Notes: generated from the letters alone by a model not told the origin. Counted from the first letter of the stretch, positions 1-10,311 are shown. The stretch is 64,000 nt of DNA from JBBRHQ01 sp963738305 (GCA_963738305.1 CAVTVU010000001.1:620001-684000), one strand, 5' to 3'. Translations and numbers: made by a program.

Positions 1-1
1 C

Positions 2-142
2 AAGTACACCAAGCAGCAGACGATCCTGGTCACCCGCTGGGGGCCGAAGCGGGACCTGCACATGCTTCCCTACAAGTCGAAGACGACGAAGCTGCTGGGC
101 CGCGGGATCCGCCTGATGTACGGGCGCGGCAAGCGCGACTAG
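2..142 (+). CDS. C-terminal end of an unidentified protein (cut by window start)
   Basis: An open frame enters from the left edge and stops at TAG 140-142. The 46 visible residues are strongly basic (KYTKQQTILVTRW near the start, YGRGKRD at the end). Codon use is typical of the window, with G or C in most third positions, so it looks like real coding sequence. I do not recognise the family. The basic tail could bind nucleic acid or lie next to a membrane, but that is only a guess. Confidence 0.45.
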   Translation, partial: KYTKQQTILVTRWGPKRDLHMLPYKSKTTKLLGRGIRLMYGRGKRD

Positions 143-351
143 CTCGTCCCACGGCGCGGACGCCCGCCACGCCGGCGGCGAGAGTTACCTGAGTCACCAA
201 TAGGGTGTCTTGCTGACGTCTCGCGAGCGGCGACTGGCTGCCAGGTGGCGCAATCGCAGCACTTGTGGGCGATCTCGCCCGTGCCCGGGTTGGCCCGGGG
301 CGCGTCGAGGATCGATCCGCAGCGTGGGCAGGACGAGATGTGGGCTCTCAC
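139..351 (-). CDS. Small putative zinc-ribbon protein
   Basis: This 70-residue frame begins MRAHISSCPRCGSILDAP. It carries a CPRC pair near residue 8 and a CCDC group near residue 31, spaced like a four-cysteine zinc ribbon. The C-terminal third is arginine- and glycine-rich and low in complexity. Its stop overlaps the end of the partial gene to the left, on the opposite strand. The cysteine pattern is the only support for function, since high-GC DNA produces many chance frames of this length. A small regulatory or nucleic-acid-binding protein is possible. Confidence 0.35.
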   Translation of the reverse strand: MRAHISSCPRCGSILDAPRANPGTGEIAHKCCDCATWQPVAARETSARHPIGDSGNSRRRRGGRPRRGTS

Positions 352-540
352 GCCCAGGATGATCGTCCGGAGGCGGCGTGCCCGATGTGTCGGAACCGTG
401 AACCGTTGATTGCGAACTGGGCAGGGGCGGCATTGCCGCGAGGGTAGGCCGCGACGCTAAAGGGCGGTTGAATTTCGCCTGACTTCCCGCCACTGGGCGG
501 ACTCGTCGGCAAACGCCGATAGCTTGGCGCCAGCTAGCCA

Positions 541-760
541 TGGCAGTCCTGTTCGAGCACCGACTGCCCGGTGCTCCTGCTCTGGGGCGACAGCGACCGG
601 ATGGTGTTCTCGAGCGGCGCCGAGCGCCTGCTGCGCGAGGTCGCCGACGTCCGCTTCGAGTTGATCGAGGGGTGCGGCCACTGTCCCCAGCTCGAGGCGC
701 CCGAGCGACTCGTGGCCCTGCTCGGGGAGTTCGCCGACCGGCTCGGCGGGATGGACGGCG
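541..760 (+). pseudogene. Remnant of an alpha/beta hydrolase (C-terminal part only)
   Basis: The frame from about 541 reads CPVLLLWGDSDRMVF, then IEGCGHCPQLEAPERL and GEFADRL. This is the usual C-terminal third of an alpha/beta hydrolase, with the acid-bearing WGDSD strand and the catalytic histidine in GCGHCPQLE. A stop at 535-537 blocks the frame upstream, and no nucleophile-elbow region (GxSxG) is present. The frame runs on past the natural end into unrelated sequence. It is therefore a truncated relic, left by deletion or rearrangement. Confidence 0.6.
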
Positions 761-1099
761 GTCGACCACCGGGCGACGAATGCGACACTGTCCCACCTGG
801 CTATCTAGCATGCAGACCGACCTGCCTGAGCAAGGGGGCAGGCCTCCTCGAGGCCCGCCCGCAACGCCTGGATGCTCCTCAAGCGTTCTTAACTGTGCGA
901 AGGCAGGATTCGCAAGTGCTCGAGCATCAGTCGCCCGCCAAGAGCGAGAGCCGGATCCGGCCAGGGCGCAGGAAGGCGGCGCGGCGCCCGCAGCGGTGGG
1001 CGCTGGCTCGGCGCTGCTGATCGCGGTCGGCAGGGACGCGGCGACGCGCCGCTGCCGGGCAGCCCCGGCAGCGCGGCGGCGCCTGCGGCGAAGCCAGCG
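761..1099 (+). other. Gene-poor stretch before the sugar dehydrogenase
   Basis: No complete gene is visible. A hydrophobic segment (AGSALLIAVG) is encoded at about 1000-1030 in one frame. A small, alanine-rich stretch ending SAAAPAAKPAV leads directly into the dehydrogenase in another frame. Together they resemble a secretion signal plus linker split by a one-base indel near 1030. The true start of the dehydrogenase therefore probably lies in this stretch. Confidence 0.35.
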
Positions 1100-2376
1100 G
1101 TGATGAGGAAGGTCGCCAGCTTCCAGGACCCGACCTACGTCACCGGGGCGCCCGGATTCCCGCGCCTTCTCTTCGTCACCCAGCGCGCGGGGAAGGTGAT
1201 GGTCGTCGAGAGGGGACGCAAGCGCTCCAAGCCCTTCCTCGACATCTCCGCCAGGGTCAATACGGCGAGGAGCGAGCAGGGCCTGCTCGGCCTGGCGTTC
1301 CCGCCCGACTACCGCAGGAGCGGCCGCTTCTATGTCCAGTACACCGACCGCAACGACGACCTGCAGATCGACGAGTACCGCCGCTCCAGCGCCACCTTCG
1401 CCCGCGCCTCCTCCCGCCGCGCGGTGCTCAAGGCGCCCGAGCCGGAGGGCTACACCAACCACAACGGCGGCCAGCTCCTCTTCCGCGGACAGCTGCTCTA
1501 CAGCGGCATCGGCGACGGCATGGATCCCGGAGACCTCTTCAACTACGCCCAGAGCCTCGACAACCTGCGGGGGAAGATCATCCGCATCAACCCCCGGCCC
1601 AGCCCCGGCGGGAGGCCCTACGGCGTCCCCCGGAGCAACCCCTTCGTCGGGCGGCCCGGGCGCGACGAGATCTACAGCTACGGGCTGCGCAACCCGTACC
1701 GCTTCTCCTTCCAGGACATGAAGGGCGCTCCCGACCGGCTGCTGATCGGCGACGTCGGCGAGAACCGCTTCGAGGAGATCGACTACGAGAACGTGCTCTG
1801 GGCCTGGGGAGGGAACTTCGGCTGGGACGCCTTCGAGGGGGACGATCCCTACGACGCCGGCGGGCCCTGCGGCATCTTCTGCCCCAACGGGGACACGCCT
1901 GACCCGGGGAACACCCTGAAGCCGATCCTCACCTACCCGCACGGGCCCCGCTGCGCGGTGATCGGCGGTTACGTCGTCCGCGATCCGGCCCTGAAGCAGC
2001 TGCACGGCCGCTACCTCTACAGCGACTACTGCGGCGGGCGGATCCGCAGCTTCAAGCCGCGCCTGAGCGGTGCGGTCGACGACCGACCGGTGGGCATCAG
2101 AGATCCCGCCGGGGCCGGTTCGGAGGGCTGATGACCTCCTTCGGCGAGGACACCTCCCACCACATCTACACGGTGACCACCAACGGACCCGTCTACCGGC
2201 TGGTCCCGCCCTCCTCGCAGAAGCCCGCGCCGCTAGCCGAACGTTGCCTGCACGGGGCGCCGCGGCGCTTCGCTAAATTAGGTCGACCATCAAGAGCGAT
2301 CGAGGGACCCGGCCCATCGACATCGCAGCAACCGGCCCGAATCTCCGCGTGCTCCGCTTGCGGGTGGCGGTGCTAA
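1100..2376 (+). CDS. PQQ-type glucose/sorbosone dehydrogenase, frameshifted near its end
   Basis: This is a six-bladed beta-propeller of the soluble aldose (glucose/sorbosone) dehydrogenase family, expected outside the membrane and oxidising sugars with PQQ. Family landmarks include EQGLLGLAFPPDY, NHNGGQLLF, YGLRNPYRFSF, IGDVGENRFEEID and WGGNFGWDAFEG. The first frame stops at 2131. The family C-terminus, SFGEDTSHHIYTVTTNG, continues in a second frame from about 2107, so one base is missing between about 2100 and 2125. The second frame reaches a stop only at 2374-2376, inside the riboswitch, so the real end (near 2230) is uncertain. The N-terminal signal also seems frame-broken near 1030. Confidence 0.75.
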
Positions 2377-2395
2377 AGCCGGGATCGATGGAGGC
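2284..2395 (+). promoter_or_regulatory. SAM riboswitch (S-box-like) upstream of metH
   Basis: The stretch contains the ordered landmarks of a SAM-I type aptamer: ATCAAGAG (2289-2296), GAGGGACCCGGCCC, GCAGCAACC (2326-2334) and GGTGCTAAAGCC (2368-2380). GCGAT (2296-2300) can pair with ATCGC to form P2. CCATC (2287-2291) can pair with GATGG (2387-2391) to close P1. It lies 45 bases before metH, a usual SAM-regulated target. No T-tract terminator follows, so control may be at translation. I cannot separate SAM-I from the SAM-I/IV variant by eye. Confidence 0.8.
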
Positions 2396-2439
2396 GACAG
2401 TGAGACTGCCGAAGAGCGAAACGCAGAGCAGGGACCGAG

Positions 2440-5400
2440 ATGGCTGAGCGCGACTTCCTCGCCGCAACCCGCGAGCGCGTGATCGTCTTCGACGGCGGCA
2501 TGGGCGCGACCCTGGAGCAGTTCGAGCTGACCCAGGCCGACTACGGCGGCCTCGAGGGCAAGTGCCACGAGGCGCTGGTCCTGAACCGGCCCGACGTGAT
2601 CGAGGGAGTCCACGCCTCGATGCTCGAGGCGGGCGCCGAGGTGGTCGAGACCGACACCTTCCAGGGCAGCCGGATCAAGCTCGACGAGTGGGGGCTCGGC
2701 GAGGAGACGCCGGAGATCAACCGCCGGGCGGCGGAGATCGCCCGCAAGGCGGCCGGCCCGGAGCGCTTCGTCGCCGGCTCGATCGGCCCGACCGGGTTCC
2801 TGCCCGCCTCCGATGACCCGACCCTCGGCGAGATCTCCTTCGGTCGCCTGGTCGAGGTCTTCACCGAGCAGGCCAGGGCCTGCTCGCCGGGGGTGCCGAT
2901 CTGATCATCATCGAGACGGCCCAGGACATCCTCGAGGTCAAGGCCTGCGATCTTCGGCGCCCGCGAGGCGTTCAAGGCGGCGGGGCGGTCGGTGCCGATC
3001 CAGACCAGCGTCTCGCTGCTGCCGCAGGGCGGCAAGATGCTGCTGGGGACGGACATCGCCGCGGTGCTGACCACCCTGGCGGCGCTCGAAGTCGACGTGA
3101 TCGGGCTCAACTGCTCGACCGGCCCGGAGGACATGCGCGATGCGATCCGCTACCTGGGCGAGCACTCGCCGCTGCCGGTCCACTGCATCCCCAACGCCGG
3201 CCTGCCACTCCAGGGTCCGGACGGCGAGACCATCTTCCCCGAGAAGCCCGAGCCGCTGGCGGCCACCCTCGGCGAGTTCGTCGAGCGCTACGCAGTCGGG
3301 ATCGTCGGCGGCTGCTGCGGCACCACCCCGGAGCACATCGCGGCGATCCGCGAGCGGGTCGAGGGACGGGTCCCCGAAGTGCGCGGCCGGCGCCCGGGCC
3401 GATGGAGGTCTCCTCGATGATGACCTCGACCCCGCTGGTGCAGGAGCCGCGGCCGACCCTGGTCGGCGAGAGGGTCAACTCGCAGGGCTCGCGCAAGGCC
3501 AAGGAGCTGCTGCTCGCCGATGACTACGACGGGCTCGTCCAGGTCGCCGAGGACCAGGTCAACGGCGGCGCCCACCTGCTCGACGTCTGCGTCGCGCTGA
3601 CCGAGCGCGCCGACGAGGACGAGCAGATGCGCCAGGTGGTCGAGCGGGTCTCCCTGACCCAGCCGGCGCCGATCCAGGTGGACTCGACCGAGCCCGAGGT
3701 GATCACGCAGGGCCCTGGAGCAGATCCCGGGCCGGGCGATCGTCAACTCGATCAACCTCGAGGCGGGCCGCGACAAGGCCGACGTGGTCGTTCCGCTGGC
3801 AAAGGCGCACGGGGCGGCGCTGATCGCGCTGGTGATCGACGAGGTCGGGATGGCGAAGACGGCCGAGCGCAAGGTCGAGATCGCGAAGCGGATCCGCGAC
3901 CTCGCCTGCGACGAGCACGGGCTCGATCCCGAGGCGCTGATCTTCGACGCGCTCACCTTCACCCTGACCACCGGCGATGACGAGTGGAAGCCCTCGGCGG
4001 TGGAGACGATCGAGGGGATCCGCCGGATCAAGGCGGAGCTGCCCGGGGTGAAGACCTCTCTCGGCGTCTCCAACGTCTCCTTCGGCGTCTCCCCCCCGGC
4101 CCGCGCGGTCCTCAACTCGGTCTTCCTGCACCACTGCGTCGAGGCGGGGCTCGACCTCGCGATGGTCAACCCCAACCACATCACCCCCTACGGGGAGATC
4201 CCCGATGCCGAGCGGGAGCTGACCGACGAACTGGTCTTCAACCGCTCCGAGGACGCCCTGGAGCGCTTCATCGCCCATTTCGAGTCGAAGGGCGAGGAGG
4301 AGGTCGACGAGGGCGCCGACCCGACCGAGGGGATGGAGCCCGAGGAGGCGCTCCACTGGCACATCCTGCGGCGCAAGAAGGACGGTGTCGAGGACTGGAT
4401 CGACCGCTCGGTGGAGAAGATCGGCGCCGTCCCGACCCTCAACGACGTCCTGCTGCCCGCGATGAAGGAGGTCGGCGACAAGTTCGGCGCCGGCGAGCTG
4501 ATCCTGCCCTTCGTCCTGCAGTCGGCCGAGGTGATGAAGCGCGCCGTCGCCCGGCTCGAGAACTACCTCGACCGGATCGAGGGCCACACCAAGGGCAAGG
4601 TGGTGATCGCCACCGTCTTCGGCGACGTCCACGACATCGGCAAGTCGCTGGTCAACACGATCCTCACCAACAACGGCTACACGGTGATCGACCTCGGCAA
4701 GCAGGTGCCGGTGGAGACGATCATCGAGGCCGCGGTCTCCAACGAGGCCGACGCGATCGGCCTCTCGGCGCTGCTCGTCTCGACCTCGAAGCAGATGCCG
4801 ACCTGCATCGGCGAGCTGCACTCGCGCGGGCTCGACGTTCCCGGTGCTGATCGGCGGCGCCGCGATCAACCGTGACTTCGGCCGCCGGGCGCTCTACCCC
4901 GGCGGCAAGGACTCCGACGAGGTCTACGAGCCGGGCGTCTTCTACTGCAAGGACGCCTTCGCCGGGCTCGACACGATGGACGCGCTGATCGACGGCGAGG
5001 CCCGCGAGGCCCTGGTCGAGCGGATCCGCTCCGAGGCGAAGGCGCTGCGGGAGAAGCCGGAGGTGATCGACGACGCGCCGCCGGTCACCGACGACAGCGT
5101 CCGCTCGGACGCCGCGCACCGACGTGCCGGTCCCCGAGCCGCCGTTCTGGGGCGCGCGGGAGGTCGAGGTCGACTTCGATCAGGTCTTCCCCCACCTCGA
5201 CCGCCACGTGCTGTTCAAGCTTCACTGGGGCGGCCGGGGCAAGAAGGGCGAGGAGTGGCGGCAAGATCGTCGAGGGCGACGGCGAGGAGGAGGGCTTCGC
5301 GCCCCGCCTGGAGCGGATGTGGCGAGAGCAGGACTACCTGCACCCGCGCGCCGTGCTCGGCTACTTCCCCTGCAACGCCGACGGCAACGAGCTGGTGATC

Positions 5401-6028
5401 TACGACCCGGAGGACCCCGAGGTCGAGCTCGAGCGCCTGGTCTTCCCGCGACAGCCCAAGCACGACCGCATCTGCCTGACCGATTTCTTCAGGCCCGCTC
5501 GACAGCGGCGAGCGAGACGTCGTCGCCCTCCAGGGGGTCACCGTCGGCCCCGAGGTGACCGAGCTGATGGAGAAGCTCGAGGCCGAGGGCGAGTTCGCCG
5601 AGCAGCTCTACGTCCACGGGCTCGGAGTGCAGTCGGCCGAGGGCCTGGCCGAGTGGCTGCACTCGGAGGCCCGCCGGGAGCTGGGTATCGGGCCGAGCCA
5701 GGGGCGACGCTACTCCTGGGGCTACCCCGCTTGCCCGGAGCAGTCGGAGCACGAGAAGGTCTGGCGCCTGCTCGGCCTCGAGCAGATCGGGATGACCCTC
5801 TCCGACGGCTACGCGGTGATGCCCGAGCAGTCGACGGTCGCGATCATCGCCCACCACCCGCAGGCGGTCTACTTCGGGATGAAGTCCGGCTTCATCCCCG
5901 AGGACGCCGCACCCGACGAGGTGATCGCCGGCTCCGAGCGCGGCGCCGGCCTACCTCCCGAGGAGGAGCCTCCCGAGGAGGACTCGGCCGAGGAGGACGC
6001 CGAGCCCGAAGCCGCGGCGGCGGGCTAG
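2440..6028 (+). CDS. metH: Cobalamin-dependent methionine synthase, interrupted by single-base indels
   Basis: MetH transfers a methyl group from methyltetrahydrofolate to homocysteine through cobalamin. All four modules are visible. The homocysteine domain has zinc ligands in GLNCSTG and GGCCGTT. The pterin domain starts near 3450 (PTLVGERVNSQGS). The B12 domain has the DVHDIG cobalamin ligand at about 4624. The SAM reactivation domain has YSWGYPACPEQ near 5710. The total, about 1,196 residues, is normal. The frame breaks at about 2877, 2945, 3400, 3707, 4843, 5115, 5262 and 5497. Each break is repaired by adding or removing one base, and every segment is well conserved, so sequencing error is likelier than decay. 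The acidic tail is rich in Glu and Pro. A SAM riboswitch precedes it. Confidence 0.9.
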
Positions 6029-8334
6029 ATCCGGGCGCCCTCGCGGGACGGCGGCTTCGAGGAGAGGCGCACAGGCGTCGAGGACAGGGCCTGCACCCTC
6101 AGGTCCGACCAGGTCAGGCCCTCGCGCACGAGCGCGGGCAGCCCGAGCGCCACCGCCGTCGCGATCTCAACCGCCTGGAGGATCACGCCGTAGGCGAGCG
6201 CATCGGCGGTGCTGACTCCGAAGCCGGTGTGCAGGACGCTGATCACCGCCAGCTGGAAGACGCCGATGTTCGAGGGGGTCGCCGGGACCACGGCTGTAAC
6301 GTTGACCGCGAACAGCACCGCGGCTGCGGCGCCGATGCCGGCCTGGCCGTCCAGCCCCAGCGCGAACAGCAGCGCATAGCAGGCGGAGAGCTGGATCGCC
6401 CAGGCGCCGAGCTGGGCGGCCGTCGCGATCGAGCCCCGTTTCGGGTCGCGGAACACGGTCAGGCCGCGACGCACCTGGACCAGGGCGCTGCGCATGCTCG
6501 CCCCGATCCGGGCCAGGCGCCCGTTGCCCCCGCGGCGCATCAGCGCGGGCGCTATCAGGACCACCAGCAGTAGCAGCAGCGGTACGGAGCTGAACCAGAA
6601 GAGCTTCTGGGTCCCCGAGTGGAAGAGGTCGGTCGTGGAGACGATGATCATCCCCAGCATCACCAGCGCGAGGATGTTGAGCATCGTCTGCGAGACCAGG
6701 GTGCCCAGCAGGACCGGAACGGTTTCGCGCATGCGCCCGGTGCGCCGGGAGAGCGACATCACGCGGGCCGGCTCGCCTAGCCGGGCCGGCAGCGTTGCCG
6801 ACATCAGGACCCCGATCATCGTCGCCGAGGTGACGTCCCGGCGGCGCACCGGCCGGTTCGGCAGGGCGGCCCGCACGATCGCGTACCAGGAGGCGGCGCG
6901 GAAGAAGAGCGACGCCGACATCAGCCCGCAGGCGATCAGCACCCAGCTGAGGTCGGAGCGCACGATGCTGGCGACGACCTTGTCGACGCCGATCTTGTTC
7001 GCCGCCAGGGCGGTCAGGCCGATCCCCAGCACAGCGGCTACGCCGAGCCCGAGGCGCCGGGCGGCGTTGCGCCGCCGGCTGCCGCTCCGCGCCAGCACCG
7101 GGTCGAGTGAAGGCAGGCGCTCGGCCGGCCGTCGCTCGCGGCCGTCGGCGGGCGCAACCCCGGCGCGGCGGGCGATGCGCTCGCCGGCGCTAGCGGGCGC
7201 AGGCGCCTCGATCGCCCGCTCGTAGACGGAGGAGACCTGATCGGCGACGCGGGGCCACGCGTAGCGCTCCGCGCTGACGCGCGCCGCCTCGCCCATCTCG
7301 CGCACGCGCTCCGGCTCGTGCTGGGCGCGCTGGAGCTCCTCCGCCAGGCGCTGCGGGTCGGCGGGCGGGACGAGGATGCCGTCGAGGCCGTCCGTGACGA
7401 CGTCGCTGTAGCCGGCGATGCCCGAGGCGATCACCGCCGTCCCCGCGGCGAAGGCCTCGGTCAGCACCATGCCGAAGCTCTCGCCCGAGAGCGACGGCGC
7501 GCAGAGCACGTCGGCCCGGTGGAGCGCCTGCCACAGCTCGTCTTCGGAGACCCGCCCGCGAGCGTCGACCGAGCCCATCAGCGCCGGGTCCCCCACGTAG
7601 CGGAGGACCTCGGCGTCGGTGGCGCCGATCACCGTCAGGCGCGCCGGCGCATGGTCGACCAGGGCGCCGAAGGCGGTGAGCAGGAAGGGCAGGCCCTTGC
7701 GCTCCTCGGGACGGCCGACGAAGAGGATCCGAAACTCGTCACTGGGCGGCTTGGGGCCACTTGGCGCGGCGCCGATGTCGACCCCGTTGGGGACGATCTC
7801 GTAGTGGCCGCCGAACCAGCGCCGGCCCGTCCACTCGGCCGCCTCGGAGACGGCGATCTTGGCCGAGAGCTTGTTGACGACGCGGCGGGCGCCGAGCAGG
7901 TTGGCGGCGTGGTTGGGGATCGCCTTGGTCGAGTAGGCGTGGAACGTGCCGACCACCGGGGTCTGCGAGTGAAGCGCGGTGTCCCAACCGACCACCGGGG
8001 CGATCGGCTCGTGGACGTGGATGACGTCGAAACCGCCCTCGCGCAGCGCCCGGCGGGTCGCGGTCACGCCCTCGGGGAAGAAAGAGAGGTTCGAGACGGC
8101 GCCGTTGGCGCCGATCCCCACCGTGCGGCCTACCGGGACCAGGTAGTCGGGCACCTCCCTGGGCTCGGCGGGGGCGCGGTGGAGCCGCTTGCTGAGTCGG
8201 TCGGGGGGGTCGTAGGGCGCGATCACCCGAACGTGGTCGCCGCGGCCGATCAGCTCCTCGGCGAGCGCTTCCACGTGGCGATTCACACCGCCCCGATAGC
8301 TCCACGAATATGGCGATACGAGGGCGATTCTCAC
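6025..8334 (-). CDS. Fusion: family 4 glycosyltransferase plus LPG-synthase/flippase-like membrane domain
   Basis: Residues 1 to about 380 form a GT-B family 4 glycosyltransferase resembling PimA-type mannosyltransferases (start MRIALVSPYSWSYRGGVNRH, HVHEPIAPVVGWD, donor-site GESFGMVLTEAFAAGTAVIA). Residues from about 425 to 745 form a polytopic domain of the lysylphosphatidylglycerol-synthase transmembrane/UPF0104 type, with a conserved TLPARLGEPARV loop and VVPATPSNIGVFQ. Together they suggest a sugar is added to a lipid by one half, while the other half moves or anchors the product. The linker of about 45 residues is Arg/Pro-rich. The stop overlaps the metH stop on the other strand by 4 bases. 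The specific substrate cannot be read from the sequence. Confidence 0.85.
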   Translation of the reverse strand: MRIALVSPYSWSYRGGVNRHVEALAEELIGRGDHVRVIAPYDPPDRLSKRLHRAPAEPREVPDYLVPVGRTVGIGANGAVSNLSFFPEGVTATRRALREGGFDVIHVHEPIAPVVGWDTALHSQTPVVGTFHAYSTKAIPNHAANLLGARRVVNKLSAKIAVSEAAEWTGRRWFGGHYEIVPNGVDIGAAPSGPKPPSDEFRILFVGRPEERKGLPFLLTAFGALVDHAPARLTVIGATDAEVLRYVGDPALMGSVDARGRVSEDELWQALHRADVLCAPSLSGESFGMVLTEAFAAGTAVIASGIAGYSDVVTDGLDGILVPPADPQRLAEELQRAQHEPERVREMGEAARVSAERYAWPRVADQVSSVYERAIEAPAPASAGERIARRAGVAPADGRERRPAERLPSLDPVLARSGSRRRNAARRLGLGVAAVLGIGLTALAANKIGVDKVVASIVRSDLSWVLIACGLMSASLFFRAASWYAIVRAALPNRPVRRRDVTSATMIGVLMSATLPARLGEPARVMSLSRRTGRMRETVPVLLGTLVSQTMLNILALVMLGMIIVSTTDLFHSGTQKLFWFSSVPLLLLLVVLIAPALMRRGGNGRLARIGASMRSALVQVRRGLTVFRDPKRGSIATAAQLGAWAIQLSACYALLFALGLDGQAGIGAAAAVLFAVNVTAVVPATPSNIGVFQLAVISVLHTGFGVSTADALAYGVILQAVEIATAVALGLPALVREGLTWSDLRVQALSSTPVRLSSKPPSREGARI

Positions 8335-8435
8335 GTTGGCTAAGGGTAGTTGATGTTCCGGTGGGGGATTGTGAGGAGGCCCACGCAGTGAGGGCGCGGG
8401 CCTGAACCCAGAAAGACCCCTCTCCGGGCTCCCGG

Positions 8436-10310
8436 TTACCCGGTCTCCACGGCCTCTATTCGCGCCTGGGAGGCGGATTCCGCCTTCTCGGCCCAGACGT
8501 AGCCGGAGAAGGCGAGCAGGTAGGCGATCCCGACCTCGAGCAGCAGGGCGCCGGAATCGTTGGCGAGGGTGCCGACCACGGTCGCGAAAGCGGCGCCCGC
8601 GAAGGCGGCCAGCATCGTCGGCTGGCCGGCGAACCAGGCGCCGATGCGGCGACGCTGGATCACCGCCAGCGCCGCGGACGCCAGCAGGGCCCAGAAGACG
8701 GGCGAGCCGGCCGCGCGGCCGAAGCTGATCGCCGAGAGCCGGAGACGCCGCTCGGCGACGTCGGCGAGGTCCGAAAGCCCACCGGCGTCGAGCACGGAGC
8801 GCGTGAGGTGGGCGTCGCCGCCGGAGATCAGGTCGATCAGGGCCAGCAGGGCGAGCGCCAGGAGCGGCGCCGCCAGCGCCAGCCAGGCGAGCGAGCGTCG
8901 CCCGCTGACCGCCGCCGCGGCAGCCGCGGCGCCCGCCGGGAAGACGATCGCGGCGCCGACGTCAGCACCGAAGCGCCCGGCAGCGAAGACGATGGCGGCG
9001 CATGCGGCGACGGCGAGGAAGGCGATCGCCGCGGCGCGCCGTGAGAGGGCCGCGGCGAAGCCGGTGATCGCCGCGCCGGTGCCGACCAGCACCAGTGGGG
9101 CGAGGATCGCCTCCAGCTCGTTGCCGATCCCGTAGAAGCGAACGCCCCCGCCGGGGTTGGGCCCGATCAGGGAGAGCGAGGTAAGGGGGGATCCGGCGAT
9201 GACGTCGATCGCGCAGGCTGCCGTGGTGGCGCCGCAGGCCACGGCGAGCGCCCGGTAGCCGGAGAGGGCGGCAAGGGTCAGGGCGGCGAGCGCGGGGGCG
9301 GCGAGCGCGAGGAGGAGCAGCTCGGCGGACTCGCTCGGGCGGAGCGCCGCACCGACCAGCAGCACCAGCGGCAGGTAGGCGACGGCGAGCGCGAGCAGCC
9401 GCAGCCCTGCTCCGGCACGGCCGAGCAGGGCTGCCAGCCCGGCGGCCAGGGCCCAGGCGAGGATGCTGATGCCGACCACGGAGGCACGGCGCGAGGGGAT
9501 CGCGGTGAGGCGGTCGCCGAGCGACTCCACCTCCGCGAAGTCGGGGCTGCCCTCGGTGTGTATCGCAGTTCCATCCATCTCCGAGGGGATGGGAAGGCCG
9601 AGGCGCTCGAGGATGGTCGGGGCGAGGTCGATGGAGCTGACGTAGCCGTCCATGCGGGTGCTGTCGGAGGTGAGGTTGCCGTCGAAGCCGGCCCCCGCGA
9701 TCCCGAGGGCGAGCTGGGCCTGCTCGGCGGGAGGTGGGCGCTCCAGCGCGATCAGGAGGTCGTCGCCGCGCAGTTCGCGGGCGAGCGCCGGTAGCACGCC
9801 GGGCTTGGCGTCGATGACGCTCACGGGCGGCCCGCAGGCGCGGGTTTGGCAGCCGAGCGGCAGGCGGGTGAGCCGGCCCCGCCGATCGGCGGCCAACAGC
9901 GCCGCCGCTCTCAGCCCGGGGGCCGCGGCCATCCTCCCCACCCCAAGCGAGGAAGCGAGCAGCCCGGGGACGATCTCGGCCGGCGCCCCCTCGGCGCGGG
10001 CCACCGCGCTCCCCCAACCCTGGACGCCGGTGCCGCGCGGCACGAGCCTGGGCAGATCCGAGTCATAGAGCGAGTCGAAGACCCGGTTGCCCTGGGTGAT
10101 GTCGAGATAGGTCTGCTCGGGGGCGACGTCCCCCAGCCCGGCGCTGAGCAGGCCCGGAGAGATCCCCGGCGCCGCCTCCAGCGCCGAAAGCGAGGTGCCG
10201 TTGGGCAGCAGGGCCACCGTGACCCGCGGCTCGGCCACCGCCCCCGCTGGCCCTGCCAGGCACCCCGCCACCCAGAGGAGCCAGGTTGCGAGCGCTATTT
10301 TTCTCAGCAC
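8436..10310 (-). CDS. Membrane protein with an alkaline-phosphatase-like extracytoplasmic domain
   Basis: From GTG 10310 the protein begins MLRKIALATWLLWVAGCLAG, a good signal sequence (a lipobox-like VAGC is present). About 290 residues of an alkaline-phosphatase-superfamily-like domain follow, with SSIDLAPTILERLGLP and EMDGTAIHTEG, the usual final part of such domains. Residues from about 290 onward form many hydrophobic helices, including the conserved NPGGGVRFYGIGNELEA loop. The canonical metal-binding nucleophile region is not obvious, so catalysis may be lost. An in-frame ATG at 10400 would prepend a charged, non-signal stretch and overlap hemQ, so I prefer 10310. It may process an envelope polymer, by inference. 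Confidence 0.65.
   Translation of the reverse strand: MLRKIALATWLLWVAGCLAGPAGAVAEPRVTVALLPNGTSLSALEAAPGISPGLLSAGLGDVAPEQTYLDITQGNRVFDSLYDSDLPRLVPRGTGVQGWGSAVARAEGAPAEIVPGLLASSLGVGRMAAAPGLRAAALLAADRRGRLTRLPLGCQTRACGPPVSVIDAKPGVLPALARELRGDDLLIALERPPPAEQAQLALGIAGAGFDGNLTSDSTRMDGYVSSIDLAPTILERLGLPIPSEMDGTAIHTEGSPDFAEVESLGDRLTAIPSRRASVVGISILAWALAAGLAALLGRAGAGLRLLALAVAYLPLVLLVGAALRPSESAELLLLALAAPALAALTLAALSGYRALAVACGATTAACAIDVIAGSPLTSLSLIGPNPGGGVRFYGIGNELEAILAPLVLVGTGAAITGFAAALSRRAAAIAFLAVAACAAIVFAAGRFGADVGAAIVFPAGAAAAAAAVSGRRSLAWLALAAPLLALALLALIDLISGGDAHLTRSVLDAGGLSDLADVAERRLRLSAISFGRAAGSPVFWALLASAALAVIQRRRIGAWFAGQPTMLAAFAGAAFATVVGTLANDSGALLLEVGIAYLLAFSGYVWAEKAESASQARIEAVETG
10296..10301 (+). promoter_or_regulatory. 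Candidate -10 box (TATTTT) for hemQ
   Basis: TATTTT at 10296-10301 ends 10 bases before the GTG at 10312. No Shine-Dalgarno sequence lies at a usable distance, so a very short or absent leader is suggested. The box lies inside the oppositely transcribed membrane-protein gene. Confidence 0.35.
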
Positions 10311-10311
10311 A

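Noticed and set aside
194..2005. Minus-strand frame of 603 codons over the PQQ dehydrogenase
   Set aside because: It has no recognisable domain and is the antisense shadow of a clear beta-propeller gene in GC-rich DNA.
3703..4869. Minus-strand frame of 388 codons over metH
   Set aside because: It is antisense to conserved methionine synthase sequence and has no family features.
2440..6028. True decay of metH
   Set aside because: Eight frame changes, but no loss of conserved residues or large deletions. The riboswitch is intact, which fits error better than decay.
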